Below, piece after piece: positions 1 to 8,368 of a stretch of DNA of 64,000 nucleotides. A program made the position numbers and the translations under genes. The DNA comes from Streptomyces lichenis (GTDB taxonomy: Bacteria > Actinomycetota > Actinomycetes > Streptomycetales > Streptomycetaceae). The notes under the pieces are model-generated. The model did no database searches. It was not told the origin of the DNA and saw only the letters and a program-made list of their open reading frames with translations. Within the stretch, counting starts at the first letter, position 1; every line of letters starts with the position of its first letter. Where the stretch lies: NCBI RefSeq assembly GCF_023218175.1, contig NZ_JALPTH010000030.1, positions 1-64,000 on the forward strand, given 5' to 3'.

Positions 1-466
1 CGGGGTCCTTGCGGGCCTCGGTCTCGCGGGTGATGACCGGCATGTTGTGGGGGCCGGCGACCAGGGGGCGCAGGATGAGTGAGGCCCACTGGGGCGGTCC
101 GATGTGGACCGGCTGTGAGGCCCACTCGGCGGTTGCCCGGTCCTGGCAGATGACGAGCAGGGCGGGGTGTTGGCCGTACTTGTTGTACAGGTAGGAGAGG
201 TAGTAGGCCCAGCTGGCGGGCTTGGCTGGATCCCGCTTGCCTTGGGCTTCGACGGCGAGGAGGAATTCGCCCTCTTCCTCGGTTTCGAAGCGCAGCAGGG
301 TGTCGAGTCGTCGTTCGAGGGGGCGGGTCTCGGTGAGGTCGGTCGGTAAGGCGGTCATCGAGATCGGGGTGCCGAAGGGCACGCCGAGTACCTCGGCCAC
401 GCTACTGAACAGCGCCGGATACTCCTCGAAGATCCGGTGCATCGCCTCATGAGGCGAGCTGACCAT
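1..466 (-). CDS. Hypothetical protein, possible PD-(D/E)XK-fold family; C-terminus cut by window edge; carries a TTA codon
   Basis: The first 155 codons of a minus-strand gene run off the left edge. The ATG at 466 is preceded by AAGGAG at good spacing. The N-terminus reads MVSSPHEAMHRIFEEYP and later has D55 followed by VEAQGK (E73, Q75), a D...ExQ pattern like that of PD-(D/E)XK nuclease-fold proteins. I recognise the sequence as a multicopy Streptomyces hypothetical family, but its function is not established. Leu40 (bases 347-349 on the plus strand) is encoded by TTA, the rarest leucine codon in Streptomyces, so translation should depend on the bldA tRNA at 25113. The nuclease-fold assignment is inference from motif spacing only. 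Confidence 0.75.
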   Translation of the reverse strand, partial: MVSSPHEAMHRIFEEYPALFSSVAEVLGVPFGTPISMTALPTDLTETRPLERRLDTLLRFETEEEGEFLLAVEAQGKRDPAKPASWAYYLSYLYNKYGQHPALLVICQDRATAEWASQPVHIGPPQWASLILRPLVAGPHNMPVITRETEARKDP

Positions 467-517
467 CGGACTCCTTCTTGATTGTCGGATGGGGTGAGAC
501 CCCCGGACCCGCTCGGC

Positions 518-1414
518 TCAGGCCGCCTCGGTGGCGGCCATGGCCGCTTCTCGGCAGTCGCGGCAGCGTGCGGTCGGGTCGGGGGAGCGGAAGGACCGGT
601 CGCAGCCGGTGCAGTTGATCAGCGGGTCGGGGGCCTTCGGCCCGGGCGGCAGCGCGGGCAGTGGCGGCGGCAGTTGGGCGGTGAGCCGGTGGGCGAGGAA
701 GCCCGCGGGCCGGGCCAGTAGTGGTGGCAGGCCGGTCGTGAGGGCGAGGCGTACGGCCTCGGGGGCCACCTCCCGCTCCAGCCAGGCGGCCACCGCCGGG
801 GTCAGCCGCCGGACCTCCCGTTCGCCCAGGACCAGCCGGGGATCGTCGCGGCGCAGCCCGGCCAGCAGGTCGGCGGCCAGGTGGTGGCGCTCCGGGTCGA
901 GGGTCTGGGGTGTGGGAAGCGGCGGTGGTGGCGGGGAGGGCGCCGGTGCAGCCGCCGGGGGTGCCGGTTCCTTCGGTGGCGACGGTGGTACGGGGGCCGG
1001 TGTCGGGGACGAGTCGCCGGGCGGTACGGGATCGGGCTCCGGCCCCTCCGCGTCCGGGTGGTTGTACGAGACGGTACGGGTGACGACCTTGCCGTTGGGC
1101 AGCCGCTCCCGGGTCCGCGAGAGGTAGCGGTGCTCCTCCAACTCCCGTAGGGCGGCGGCGATCCGGTGCTCGCTCTCGGGGAAGCGGTCGGCGAGGGCCT
1201 TGATGCCGATCTTGGCCCCGTCGGGCAGCGACTGGATGTGGACGGCGAGCCCGATCGCGACCAGCGACAACTGGTGATGTTGGGCGAGGTGGTTGCCGAC
1301 GACGGTGAAGCCGGTCCTGTGCCGGACCTTGACGTGAATCACGCCGGAAGGAGTGACACGGCGGCGATCGCCGAACGGGGCGCGCGAGGGCGCGCTAGGG
1401 TGCTGAACAGCCAT
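518..1414 (-). CDS. Winged-helix DNA-binding protein with proline-rich linker and C-terminal zinc-ribbon-like motif
   Basis: 298 aa from the ATG at 1414; an upstream in-frame start exists, but coding character begins here. Residues ~25-110 look like a winged helix-turn-helix (GAKIGIKALADRFPES, then IAAALRELEEHRYL), like other Streptomyces helix-turn-helix domain proteins. A long Pro-rich stretch (~125-165) follows. The C-terminal part has a helical domain (ERHHLAADLLAGLRRDD) and ends with CTGC...CRDC, a likely zinc-binding four-Cys cluster. It is probably a cytoplasmic transcriptional regulator. No ligand domain is visible and its targets are unknown. It is transcribed away from the ATPase/DUF397 scar, and the two may once have belonged to the same variable island. 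Confidence 0.75.
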   Translation of the reverse strand: MAVQHPSAPSRAPFGDRRRVTPSGVIHVKVRHRTGFTVVGNHLAQHHQLSLVAIGLAVHIQSLPDGAKIGIKALADRFPESEHRIAAALRELEEHRYLSRTRERLPNGKVVTRTVSYNHPDAEGPEPDPVPPGDSSPTPAPVPPSPPKEPAPPAAAPAPSPPPPPLPTPQTLDPERHHLAADLLAGLRRDDPRLVLGEREVRRLTPAVAAWLEREVAPEAVRLALTTGLPPLLARPAGFLAHRLTAQLPPPLPALPPGPKAPDPLINCTGCDRSFRSPDPTARCRDCREAAMAATEAA

Positions 1415-1723
1415 GGGGAAGGGACTGCTTCCTTGTTGGTCAGGCCCTCGGTTGGAAGGTGAGAGTTCCGGTCGGGGGCCGACGTATGTCTGAGGTGATC
1501 GCCGCGAGCATATGCCCGCCAACCCACCCGAATGCCAGCCCGATTGGACAAAATCACCCGGGAGGGTGACGGGTACCGGAGGGTGGGTGGGGTGGGTGGT
1601 TTTCCCGGTCCTTTCCTTACTTCCTTTGGTCTTCTTACGTCGGGCCGCACCGCGTCGCGCACCACCGGGTCGTGGAATCCCACGCCCCGGTCCCGCCGGC
1701 CTCGGGGCCGGTCGAGCGGCCGG
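1415..1723. other. Intergenic stretch without a recognised gene
   Basis: 309 bp between the HTH gene start and the ATPase remnant. It includes the upstream region of the HTH gene and a G-rich run around 1580-1605 followed by a pyrimidine-rich tract (about 1603-1640). I see no clear promoter consensus, RNA gene or conserved ORF. Confidence 0.5.
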
Positions 1724-1852
1724 TCACGATACGAGATCCAGCTCCACCCAGACGGTCTTCCGGGGCACCGGCCCGACCGTCACACCCCAGCGGTCGGCGA
1801 GCGCCTCGACGATCAGCAGCCCGCGTCCCGACTCGGCGTCCTGTCGGGGCCG
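1724..1852 (-). pseudogene. C-terminal remnant of a HATPase_c (anti-sigma-like) ATP-binding protein
   Basis: On the minus strand the last ~40 codons read DAESGRGLLIVEALADRWGV and then KTVWVELDLVS before a TGA at 1724. This is the conserved G2-box/C-terminal part of the small Streptomyces ATP-binding (SpoIIAB/RsbW-like) proteins. The N-terminal half, with the N-box and the DxGxG motif, is missing, and upstream codons have no family similarity. It abuts the tail of a DUF397 gene on the opposite strand. Such ATPases usually stand divergent to an XRE regulator plus DUF397 pair, so the configuration looks like the result of one deletion. Confidence 0.7.
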
Positions 1853-1912
1853 CAGCTCGGGTTCGCCTCCACCGCCTGGGCGGACTTCGTGACGTACGCG
1901 TCCGGGAGCTGA
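1853..1912 (+). pseudogene. C-terminal tail of a DUF397 protein
   Basis: The plus-strand frame ending in TGA at 1910-1912 reads LGFASTAWADFVTYASGS, which matches the conserved DUF397 C-terminus (F-x-x-x-A-W-x-x-F-V). Nothing upstream in frame resembles the rest of DUF397, and the neighbouring XRE gene is absent. The remnant is only about 20 codons, so the call rests on a short motif plus its position next to the ATPase remnant, its usual partner. Confidence 0.6.
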
Positions 1913-2003
1913 CCCCGGCACGACGCACGCGCGCCCCGGTCCCGGTGATCGCCGGGGGCGGGGCGCGCTGTCGTTCGTCGTCGTGCGGAAGGCCCGCCGG
2001 GCC

Positions 2004-2927
2004 TCAGTCCGCCCGGAGGAAGGCCGAGGTGGATACCCGGCCCAGCAGGGTGAAGCGGGAGCCGCCGCGGGCCAGATGGACGTCGGCGGCCTGCTGGACT
2101 CCGGGCCACTTGTTGTCGCCGTAGTCGTCCAGGACCACGACCGCGCCCGGGGCGGCGATCTCCTCGACCCATTCCAGGTCCGCGGCCACGCCGTCCGCCG
2201 AGTGGTCGCCGTCCACGATGATCACGCCGTAGGCGCGGTCGGAGACGGCCTTGCGGACCTCGGGGTCGGAGGAGAAGCCGCGCTGGATGCGGGAGGTGTA
2301 CGCGCCGGGGCTGCCGGCCAGGGCCAGGTTGGCGCGCACCACGTCCTCGCGGACCGGGGTGCCGGTCGGGTCGGCGTTGCCCGCGGTGCCGGGCTGGAGC
2401 TGGGAGCCGGCCAGCGGGTCCACGATGGTCAGCTCGGGCTCGATGCCCGCGCGGTGCGTCATGCGGAGCAGGGCGGCGGCGAACTGGCCGTAGAGAGTGC
2501 CGATTTCCAGGATGCTGCCGTTCGGCGGGGTGAGCAGCGGGACGGTGGCCAGCTTGCCGCAGATGTTGGAGGTGGACCCGGCCAGCCGGCCGATGCCCAG
2601 GGCCTCCTGGGCGACCAGGGTGCGGAAGGCGGTGACCACCGCGCGGCGGGCGTGCTCGGGGCTGCCGCTGACGGCGCCGACTTGGCGGACCAGGGTGTCG
2701 ATCACCTGCGGGGTGGGCATCCGGTGGGTGCCGCGACCGGTGCCGTCGACCAGCAGGCCGAGCGCGTACTGCCGCTCCCGGAGCTCCGCGACCTCCTTCG
2801 CCAGCGCCGCCAGCTCGGTCCGCAGGGGCCGTGCCGCGCGTTCCGCGGTCTTCCGCAGATGAGGTTCGGCGAGCCGGTAGGCCGGTCGCAGGAGCCGCTT
2901 CGCCAACCGTGGGGTGTCTGGGGCCAT
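2004..2927 (-). CDS. Class I SAM-dependent methyltransferase (Methyltransf_24 / CmcI-like)
   Basis: 307 aa from the ATG at 2927; an in-frame GTG at 2969 would add 14 residues and neither has a strong ribosome binding site. The N-terminal ~100 residues are helical and basic (LAKRLLRPAYRLAEPHLRK). The SAM-binding core starts with ILEIGTLYGQFAAALL (motif I), continues with LTIVDPLAGS, then GVIIVDGDHSADGVAADLEW and AVVVLDDYGDN. The DGDHS segment is typical of the cephalosporin-hydroxylase-like/Methyltransf_24 group. The substrate cannot be inferred. The gene stands alone next to the ATPase/DUF397 scar and is transcribed toward it. Confidence 0.8.
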   Translation of the reverse strand: MAPDTPRLAKRLLRPAYRLAEPHLRKTAERAARPLRTELAALAKEVAELRERQYALGLLVDGTGRGTHRMPTPQVIDTLVRQVGAVSGSPEHARRAVVTAFRTLVAQEALGIGRLAGSTSNICGKLATVPLLTPPNGSILEIGTLYGQFAAALLRMTHRAGIEPELTIVDPLAGSQLQPGTAGNADPTGTPVREDVVRANLALAGSPGAYTSRIQRGFSSDPEVRKAVSDRAYGVIIVDGDHSADGVAADLEWVEEIAAPGAVVVLDDYGDNKWPGVQQAADVHLARGGSRFTLLGRVSTSAFLRAD

Positions 2928-3242
2928 GCCTCGGAAACCTATGGGCGGGCGGGCGCGGTTGCCCACCACGGGGCCGTGCTCGGCGGATGAACAGTGGGTG
3001 TCCGGCGGCTGAACCGCCGCCGGGGAGTGCGCCGGAGGTGTTTGCGGCGCTTGTCGTTCCGGCGTGAGGCTTGCCGCCCGCCTCCCGGTGGTTCACGGGG
3101 TGTACCCGCGCTGCTCCCCCATAGCAATTTGATCGAATGATCGAAAGTGCGTGAACGGTTGACGGTCTCGATCGAACGCACTAGAAACGACCACGCCGGG
3201 TCCCCCGGGGGCTCTCAACTCCCCACAATCCAGGAGGGTTCC

Positions 3243-3968
3243 ATGCCTCGGCTCCATGCGAAATCGCAGGTCTTTCTCGCGGTGTCGGCGACAGCCGCGC
3301 TGCTGGTGTCCGCTTCGCCCGCCTCCGCCTCCGTCATCTGGAACGGCGACGCCGCCCTCGGGACGAAGGTCTTCGGCACCACGCTGTGCGACTCTCCCGG
3401 GCGGGTCACGGTCGGAAACTGGAACGACGGCCACGGCAGCTTCTTCCGGTTCGACAAGCCGGCCGGTTCCACCTCGCGCTGCGAGGGGCACAACGTCCGC
3501 CTGCCCAACGGCCAGGAGTACGCCTGGCAGAACAACAAGACGTACTGGTTCGGCTGGGACTCGATGACCAAGACCGGGGACACCGGCTGCGTCTTCCAGT
3601 GGAAGTCCAACGGCACCAACGACCAGCACAGCCAGAACTACCCCGTGCTGATGAAGGTGGAAGGGGGCAGGCTCAAGGCGTGGTACGTGGCCACCGGCGA
3701 GGAGTGGATCCTCATCGGCAGCACGCCCTGGAGTGCCGGAGAGTGGCACTCCATCCAGCTCGGCATCACCACCAGCTCCTCCGGTGGCGGCACCTTGGAC
3801 ATCTACAAGGACGGCGTGCGGTTCGCCTCCCGCTCCAACGCCCGCACCTGGGACAACCTGGGCAACAAGCCCCGGTGGGGCACGTACTTCGGCACGGACA
3901 ACACCAAGGCCTCCATCAACTGGGTCGCCGGGCTGAAGCTGGGCACCACGCGAGCCGACGTCCTGTAG
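3243..3968 (+). CDS. Secreted polysaccharide lyase / heparin lyase I family protein
   Basis: 241 aa. The ATG follows AGGAGGGTTCC, an ideal ribosome binding site. The signal peptide is MPRLHAKSQVFLAVSATAAL followed by a hydrophobic stretch and ASPASAS, with cleavage near residue 30. The mature part reads as a concanavalin-like beta-jelly roll of the heparin lyase I family: GDTGCVFQWKSNG, EWHSIQLGI, GGGTLDIYKDGVRF, RWGTYFG. The pattern fits extracellular depolymerisation of an anionic polysaccharide, but the substrate is unknown because these actinobacterial members are mostly uncharacterised. The gene lies just upstream of a truncated methylase, suggesting it arrived or was moved by a rearrangement that removed the methylase front. 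Confidence 0.8.
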   Translation: MPRLHAKSQVFLAVSATAALLVSASPASASVIWNGDAALGTKVFGTTLCDSPGRVTVGNWNDGHGSFFRFDKPAGSTSRCEGHNVRLPNGQEYAWQNNKTYWFGWDSMTKTGDTGCVFQWKSNGTNDQHSQNYPVLMKVEGGRLKAWYVATGEEWILIGSTPWSAGEWHSIQLGITTSSSGGGTLDIYKDGVRFASRSNARTWDNLGNKPRWGTYFGTDNTKASINWVAGLKLGTTRADVL

Positions 3969-4008
3969 GGAGCGTCGGCCGGTCCGCCCGAGGCCCGGCT
4001 CCGGCTCC

Positions 4009-4741
4009 ATGGACGTGCCGGAGCCGGACGGGCCGCCCCCCCCTACGGCGTACCGCTCCACCTCTGGGTGCTGCGCAAGTCCGCGCCCACCGCCTCCCCC
4101 GCCCCGACCTCCTCGTCGTGGACGCCGCGTCCGACACCCAGCAGGCGGCGGGCGGCACCGGGGCCGACCGGGCGGGGGCGGGCGGCCGTCCGCCCGGCGT
4201 CACTGTCGGCGAACTCGCCCGTACCGGGGCGCTGGAGCTGCACTCCGGCGGTTCGGGAGCCGGGTCGGCGCGGGTCCTCACCGAGCACGACGTGTTCACG
4301 GGGGAGCCGCCCTCCGGGAGCCTGCCCGCCGGACCCGGCGACGAGCCCGTGCTGCTCCGGGCCGGGGACGTCGTCGTGCCCGTCCTCGGCGGCGGCCGGG
4401 CGGCCCGGGTGGTGGACGAGGCCACCGCGGGCGCCGCGCTCGGCCGCAACCTGCAACTGCTGCGCCCCGATCCGGCCGCCCTGGACCCCTGGTTCCTGGC
4501 CGGCTTCCTGCGCGGCACCGCCAACCAGCGGCAGGCCAGCAGCTACACCACCACCTCCACCCGGCTCGACGTACGCCGGCTCCAGCTGCCGCGGCTGCCG
4601 CCGGCCGAACAGCGACGCCTGGGCGAGCGGTTCCGGGCGCTGGCCGAGTTCGAGGCCGCGCTGCGGCTGGCCGGGCGGCTCGGCGAGCGGCTGGTGCGGG
4701 GCATGTACGACGGGCTGACGGACGGCGCCATCGAGGCGTGA
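4009..4741 (+). pseudogene. C-terminal remnant of an N-6 DNA methylase/specificity protein, frameshifted
   Basis: The frame ending at the TGA at 4739-4741 reads GRNLQLLRPDPAALDPWFLA, then SSYTTTSTRLDVRRLQLPRL and ends GMYDGLTDGAIEA. That is the HsdS-like target-recognition tail of the long Streptomyces N-6 DNA methylases. Upstream, YGVPLHLWVLRK (4044-4079), the end of the methylase core, is in a different frame, so there is a shift between 4080 and 4105, in a C-rich stretch. The poly-C run at 4035-4043 may hold another. The NPPY catalytic domain and a start codon are absent because the lyase gene ends 40 bp upstream. It is a pseudogene, or less likely a sequencing error plus truncation. Confidence 0.75.
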
Positions 4742-4899
4742 GGCCCGCCGCGGGGGGCCACCGGGGCGCGATCGTGATCGGTTCGGCAACGGTTCGGTGC
4801 AACCCCGGCCGCCCTGTCGGTGTCGATGTATACGCTCACATGCGCAGAGCACCCGTTCGCGCCCGAACCACCCCGCACCTCGTCCGTCCAGGAGCAGCA

Positions 4900-5580
4900 A
4901 TGTACGGCCCCGGCACCGCACCGCCACCGCCCCGGCGTCCCTCCGACGGCGCGCTCATCGGCCTGCGCGTGCTGTTCTCGGTACTGACGTTCCTCAGCTG
5001 CGGACTGCTCGGCTGGGCCGCCATGCTGCGGCTCGCCCTCGTCACCCGGCGCCCCCGGGACTGGTTCCTGTTCGGTCTGACGCTGCTGCTCACCATCGGG
5101 CTGTTCATCTACAGCGGGACGGCCCCGACGGACGTGAAGGGCGAGATCGGCGACGGCGCGTCGGTGGTGATCGCGGTGTGGCTGGTCCTGCTGATCGCCT
5201 CGGTGCTCAGCCTCTATCTGAGCCTGGAGGTCCAGCACTTCAACCGGCTGGCCACCGCCCCCTACGGCTCCGCCGGCGGCCATGGCGGCACCGGCGGCTA
5301 CGGCTACCCGGGCCCGGCGACCGCCACCGTCCCCACCCCCCACCACACCCCGCCGCCGCACCACACCCCGCCGCCGCGCCAGGCTCCTGTCCACCAGCCG
5401 CCCGCGCACCGGCAGGCACCGGCCGCCACCCCGCCGCCGGAGCCCCGGCAGCACCCCGCGGCCTCCCAGCCGCCCTCGCACCGCATCCACCAGGTGCGCG
5501 CCGAGCTGGACGAGCTCAGCGACCTCCTGAGGCAGGACCGGCAGGACGGCCGCGACAGCCGCCGGGAAGAGGAGAAGTGA
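4900..5580 (+). CDS. Integral membrane protein with proline/histidine-rich cytoplasmic tail
   Basis: 226 aa; ATG at 4900 behind GGAG. Three hydrophobic segments (~21-50, ~57-75 and ~88-110: LIGLRVLFSVLTFLSCGLLG; FLFGLTLLLTIGLFIY; VVIAVWLVLLIASVLSLYLS) precede a low-complexity Gly/Pro/His tail (~125-195) and a final charged helix (HQVRAELDELSDLLRQDRQD). The stop overlaps the GTG of the kinase gene (GTGA), so the two are translationally coupled. It is plausibly the membrane partner or substrate of the kinase, which has no transmembrane segment. Function is unknown. Confidence 0.8.
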   Translation: MYGPGTAPPPPRRPSDGALIGLRVLFSVLTFLSCGLLGWAAMLRLALVTRRPRDWFLFGLTLLLTIGLFIYSGTAPTDVKGEIGDGASVVIAVWLVLLIASVLSLYLSLEVQHFNRLATAPYGSAGGHGGTGGYGYPGPATATVPTPHHTPPPHHTPPPRQAPVHQPPAHRQAPAATPPPEPRQHPAASQPPSHRIHQVRAELDELSDLLRQDRQDGRDSRREEEK

Positions 5581-7124
5581 ACGGACGCCTCATCGCCGGG
5601 CGCTACGAACTGTCCACCCTGATAGGCCAGGGCGGCATGGGCCAGGTGTGGACCGCCTACGACAGCCGGCTGGACCGCCGGGTGGCCGTCAAGCTGCTGC
5701 GCCCCGACGCCATGGCCCCGGCCACCGCCGCCGACGAGATGCGCCGCCGCTTCGTCCGCGAATGCCGAGTCACCGCCCAGGTCAGCCACCCCGGCCTGGT
5801 CACCGTGCACGACGCCGGCAGCGAGGACAGCGACCTCTACCTGGTCATGCAGTACGTGGAGGGCGCCGACCTGGCCGACCACCTCTCCGAGCACGACCCC
5901 TACCCCTGGCGCTGGGCCGTGGGGGTCGCCGCCCAGCTCTGCGCGGTGCTCGCCGCCGTCCACGCCGTGCCGATCGTCCACCGCGACCTCAAGCCGCGGA
6001 ACGTCATGGTCAAGCCGGACGGCACGGTCACCGTGCTCGACCTCGGCATCGCCTCCGCGATCGACACCGACACCACCCGCCTCACCCACACCGGCTCGCC
6101 CATCGGCAGCCCCGCCTACATGGCGCCCGAGCAGGCCATGGGCGGCGCGGTCGGCCCGTACACCGACCTGTACGCGCTCGGCGCACTGCTCCACGAACTC
6201 CTCAGCGGGAACGTCCCCTTCACCGGATCCACCGCGCTCGGGGTGCTCCACCGCCACCTCTACGAGCCGCCGCTGCCGCTGCGCCGGCTCCGCCCCGAGG
6301 TCCCCGAACCGCTCGAAGCGCTGGTGCTCCGGCTGCTCGCCAAGGACCCGCAGGACCGGCCCGACGGCGCCCAGGCGGTGTACGAGGCGCTCGCCCCGCT
6401 GCTGCCCCCGCGCGGCGGGGCGCCCGGGCCGATGGACCCCACCCGGCCCTTCGCCCGCCCCCACGCGCCCTGGCCCGACCGGGCCTCGGCCACCGCCGCG
6501 GTCATCCCGCCGCCCCCGCCGATCGCGCCGCCCACGGCCCCGCCCACCGCCCGCCTGGACGTGGCCGGGGCGGTGGAGGAGGTCAAGCGGCTGCTCGCGG
6601 AGGGCAGCATCGCCCGGGCCGTGGACCTGCTCGGCTCCATCCTCCCGGCGGCCGCCGCCGAGCACGGCGAGCACTCCCCGGTGGTCAGCATCCTGCGCAA
6701 GCAGTACGCCTCCACGCTGATGGACGACGGCCAGTACCGCCGCGCCCTGCCCGAGCTGCGGCGGCTCGCCGACGACCGCGCGGGCCAGGCCGGACCGGGC
6801 GACCCGGCCACCCTCCAGTTCCGCTACGACGCGGCCTTCTGCCTGGAGCAGCTCGGCGAGACCGCCGCCGCGCTCACCGAGTACCGGGCCCTGCTCCCGT
6901 ACCACGAGAGCACCACCCTGGCGCCCGGCGCCGACCTGTCCCGGGCCTTCGACATCCGCCACCGCATCGGCAACCTGCTGCTCGCCATGGGCGACCACAG
7001 CGCCGCCCACCAGCAGTTGCAGAACCTCCTCTACGACACCGAGCGCGCCTACGGCCCCTACCACCCGCTCGCCACCGAGCTCCGCCGCGCCCTGGACCGC
7101 CAACGCCAGATGCGCGGCTTCTGA
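5577..7124 (+). CDS. Soluble Hanks-type serine/threonine protein kinase with C-terminal TPR-like domain
   Basis: 515 aa. The GTG at 5577 overlaps the upstream stop by 4 bp. The kinase domain spans residues ~10-275: Gly-rich loop LIGQGGMGQVW, VAVK (Lys39), alpha-C Glu62, HRDLKPRN (Asp137), DLG instead of DFG (Asp155), GSPAYMAPEQ. A Pro-rich linker (~285-335) leads to helical repeats (~340-515: LLAEGSIARAVDLLGSI, ALPELRRLADD, AALTEYRALLPY), typical of TPR-type kinases in Streptomyces. There is no transmembrane segment or PASTA repeat, so it acts in the cytosol. All core catalytic residues are present. It probably works with the overlapping membrane protein; its substrates are unknown. Confidence 0.9.
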   Translation: MNGRLIAGRYELSTLIGQGGMGQVWTAYDSRLDRRVAVKLLRPDAMAPATAADEMRRRFVRECRVTAQVSHPGLVTVHDAGSEDSDLYLVMQYVEGADLADHLSEHDPYPWRWAVGVAAQLCAVLAAVHAVPIVHRDLKPRNVMVKPDGTVTVLDLGIASAIDTDTTRLTHTGSPIGSPAYMAPEQAMGGAVGPYTDLYALGALLHELLSGNVPFTGSTALGVLHRHLYEPPLPLRRLRPEVPEPLEALVLRLLAKDPQDRPDGAQAVYEALAPLLPPRGGAPGPMDPTRPFARPHAPWPDRASATAAVIPPPPPIAPPTAPPTARLDVAGAVEEVKRLLAEGSIARAVDLLGSILPAAAAEHGEHSPVVSILRKQYASTLMDDGQYRRALPELRRLADDRAGQAGPGDPATLQFRYDAAFCLEQLGETAAALTEYRALLPYHESTTLAPGADLSRAFDIRHRIGNLLLAMGDHSAAHQQLQNLLYDTERAYGPYHPLATELRRALDRQRQMRGF

Positions 7125-7264
7125 GCCCGAACGCGCTTGATCGTGAAGGGACTTGTGCGCTCCGCGGTCAGAGCGGTGCGCGCCCGGAACAGCCGGGGAT
7201 GCCTCCGGAAACGTAGCTTCGCCTCGACGCCGGCGATGACGGCGACGACGAGAGGGGAGCACCC

Positions 7265-8368
7265 ATGAGGTACCCGAGACGGCTCTTCGACCGGACTGAA
7301 CGCGGTGGCCGTGCACGGTCCGTGCTGCGGGCGGGGCTGGTGGCCCTGGCCGCCGCCGGACTGCTGGGCACGATCGCCGTGCCCCCGGCCGCCGCGGCCC
7401 GCAACGAATCGGCATGGGTCAACGGCGGTGGCGGTGCCCGCACCAACTCCGCGCCGAGCGTCCTGAACACCGGCGGCATCGAGTACACGGCCATCCTCGG
7501 TCTCGACAACCGCATCTACGTCAGTTACAACGGCAACGGGTTCCGGCAGATCCCCAGCCGCCATGAGACGCACCACGCTCCGGCCATCGTCACCATGGCC
7601 GGCCGGATCGTCGTCTTCCACACGGGTACGGACGGAGCCACCTACTACACGCTCCTGCAGAACCTGGAGAACAACAGCTGGTCGGGGTGGACCCGGGTCC
7701 CCGGCAACGCGGTCAGTGCGGCTCCTCCGTCGGTCGTCGTGCTCGACCGCAACGTCGCGGCGATCACGCTCAGCGTGTCGAACGGACGTATCGCGGTCCA
7801 GCGCATGGAGATCCAGCCGGGCGGGACGACCTACCGCACCAACTACCAGGAAGTGCCGAACTTCGAGATCCCCACCGACCTGCGATTCGGCGAGTCCGTC
7901 TTCTCCTGGACCTGGTCCAATCGGCTCGGGAACCGGGAGAACTACGTGAACCTGGCCGTGGTCGGCATGGACCACCATGTGTGGCAGGGCGCCTACAACG
8001 TCGACAACCCGAGCCAGACCGTCGCCCCCTCGCAGGTACCGGGCGGAGGCGTGTGCGAGTCCGGCATCGCCGGAGCGCGCGGCGGCCCGCCGGACCGGGT
8101 CGCCGGCCCGGGCGAACCCGGCTACCACAGCATGGCGCACCAGGCGTTCGCCTGCATCGGAACCGACGGCAACACCTGGGTCAACCAGACCAGCGACGGC
8201 GGTGCCACCTACGACGGCTGGAACCGCACCACGGACGGCGCGGGCCCCTCGAACTCCCAGCCGTCCCTCGCCGGGGCCGGGACCACCCTCAACCTGAGCA
8301 TCCGCTGGAACGGCAACGCCGACCGCCGCTTCCCGGACAACGCCGTGGTCGAGAAGAGCCTGTTCTGA
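7265..8368 (+). CDS. Secreted protein, probable beta-propeller/lectin-like, function unknown
   Basis: 367 aa; ATG behind GAGAGGGGAG. The N-terminus has a twin-Arg-containing basic region (RYPRRLFDR, GRARSVLR) and a hydrophobic core (LVALAAAGLLGTIAV), ending AAAARN, so it is a signal peptide. The mature protein has repeated short beta blades with aromatic/Gly turns: EYTAILGLDNRIYVSYNGNG, GRIVVFHTGTDGATYY, NYVNLAVVGMDHHVWQGAY, HQAFACIGTDGNTWVNQT. These resemble sialidase/PLL-type beta-propeller blades. No catalytic signature is visible. It is a single gene flanked by the kinase and a lipoprotein gene. An extracellular binding role is an inference. Confidence 0.7.
   Translation: MRYPRRLFDRTERGGRARSVLRAGLVALAAAGLLGTIAVPPAAAARNESAWVNGGGGARTNSAPSVLNTGGIEYTAILGLDNRIYVSYNGNGFRQIPSRHETHHAPAIVTMAGRIVVFHTGTDGATYYTLLQNLENNSWSGWTRVPGNAVSAAPPSVVVLDRNVAAITLSVSNGRIAVQRMEIQPGGTTYRTNYQEVPNFEIPTDLRFGESVFSWTWSNRLGNRENYVNLAVVGMDHHVWQGAYNVDNPSQTVAPSQVPGGGVCESGIAGARGGPPDRVAGPGEPGYHSMAHQAFACIGTDGNTWVNQTSDGGATYDGWNRTTDGAGPSNSQPSLAGAGTTLNLSIRWNGNADRRFPDNAVVEKSLF

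Noticed and set aside
518..1150. Long plus-strand frames antisense to the HTH gene
   Set aside because: They are Gly/Arg/Ser-rich shadows with no family motifs. The minus-strand frame has HTH and Cys motifs.
1813..3096. 427-codon minus-strand frame overlapping the methyltransferase
   Set aside because: It is the out-of-frame shadow of the methyltransferase (Arg/Pro-rich), although its last codons overlap the ATPase remnant region.
3243..4741. Prophage or transposon carrying the lyase gene
   Set aside because: No integrase, transposase, terminal repeats or target duplication are visible around it.
7521..7528. TTA codon in the secreted propeller-like gene
   Set aside because: The TTA spans AGT TAC codons and is out of frame.
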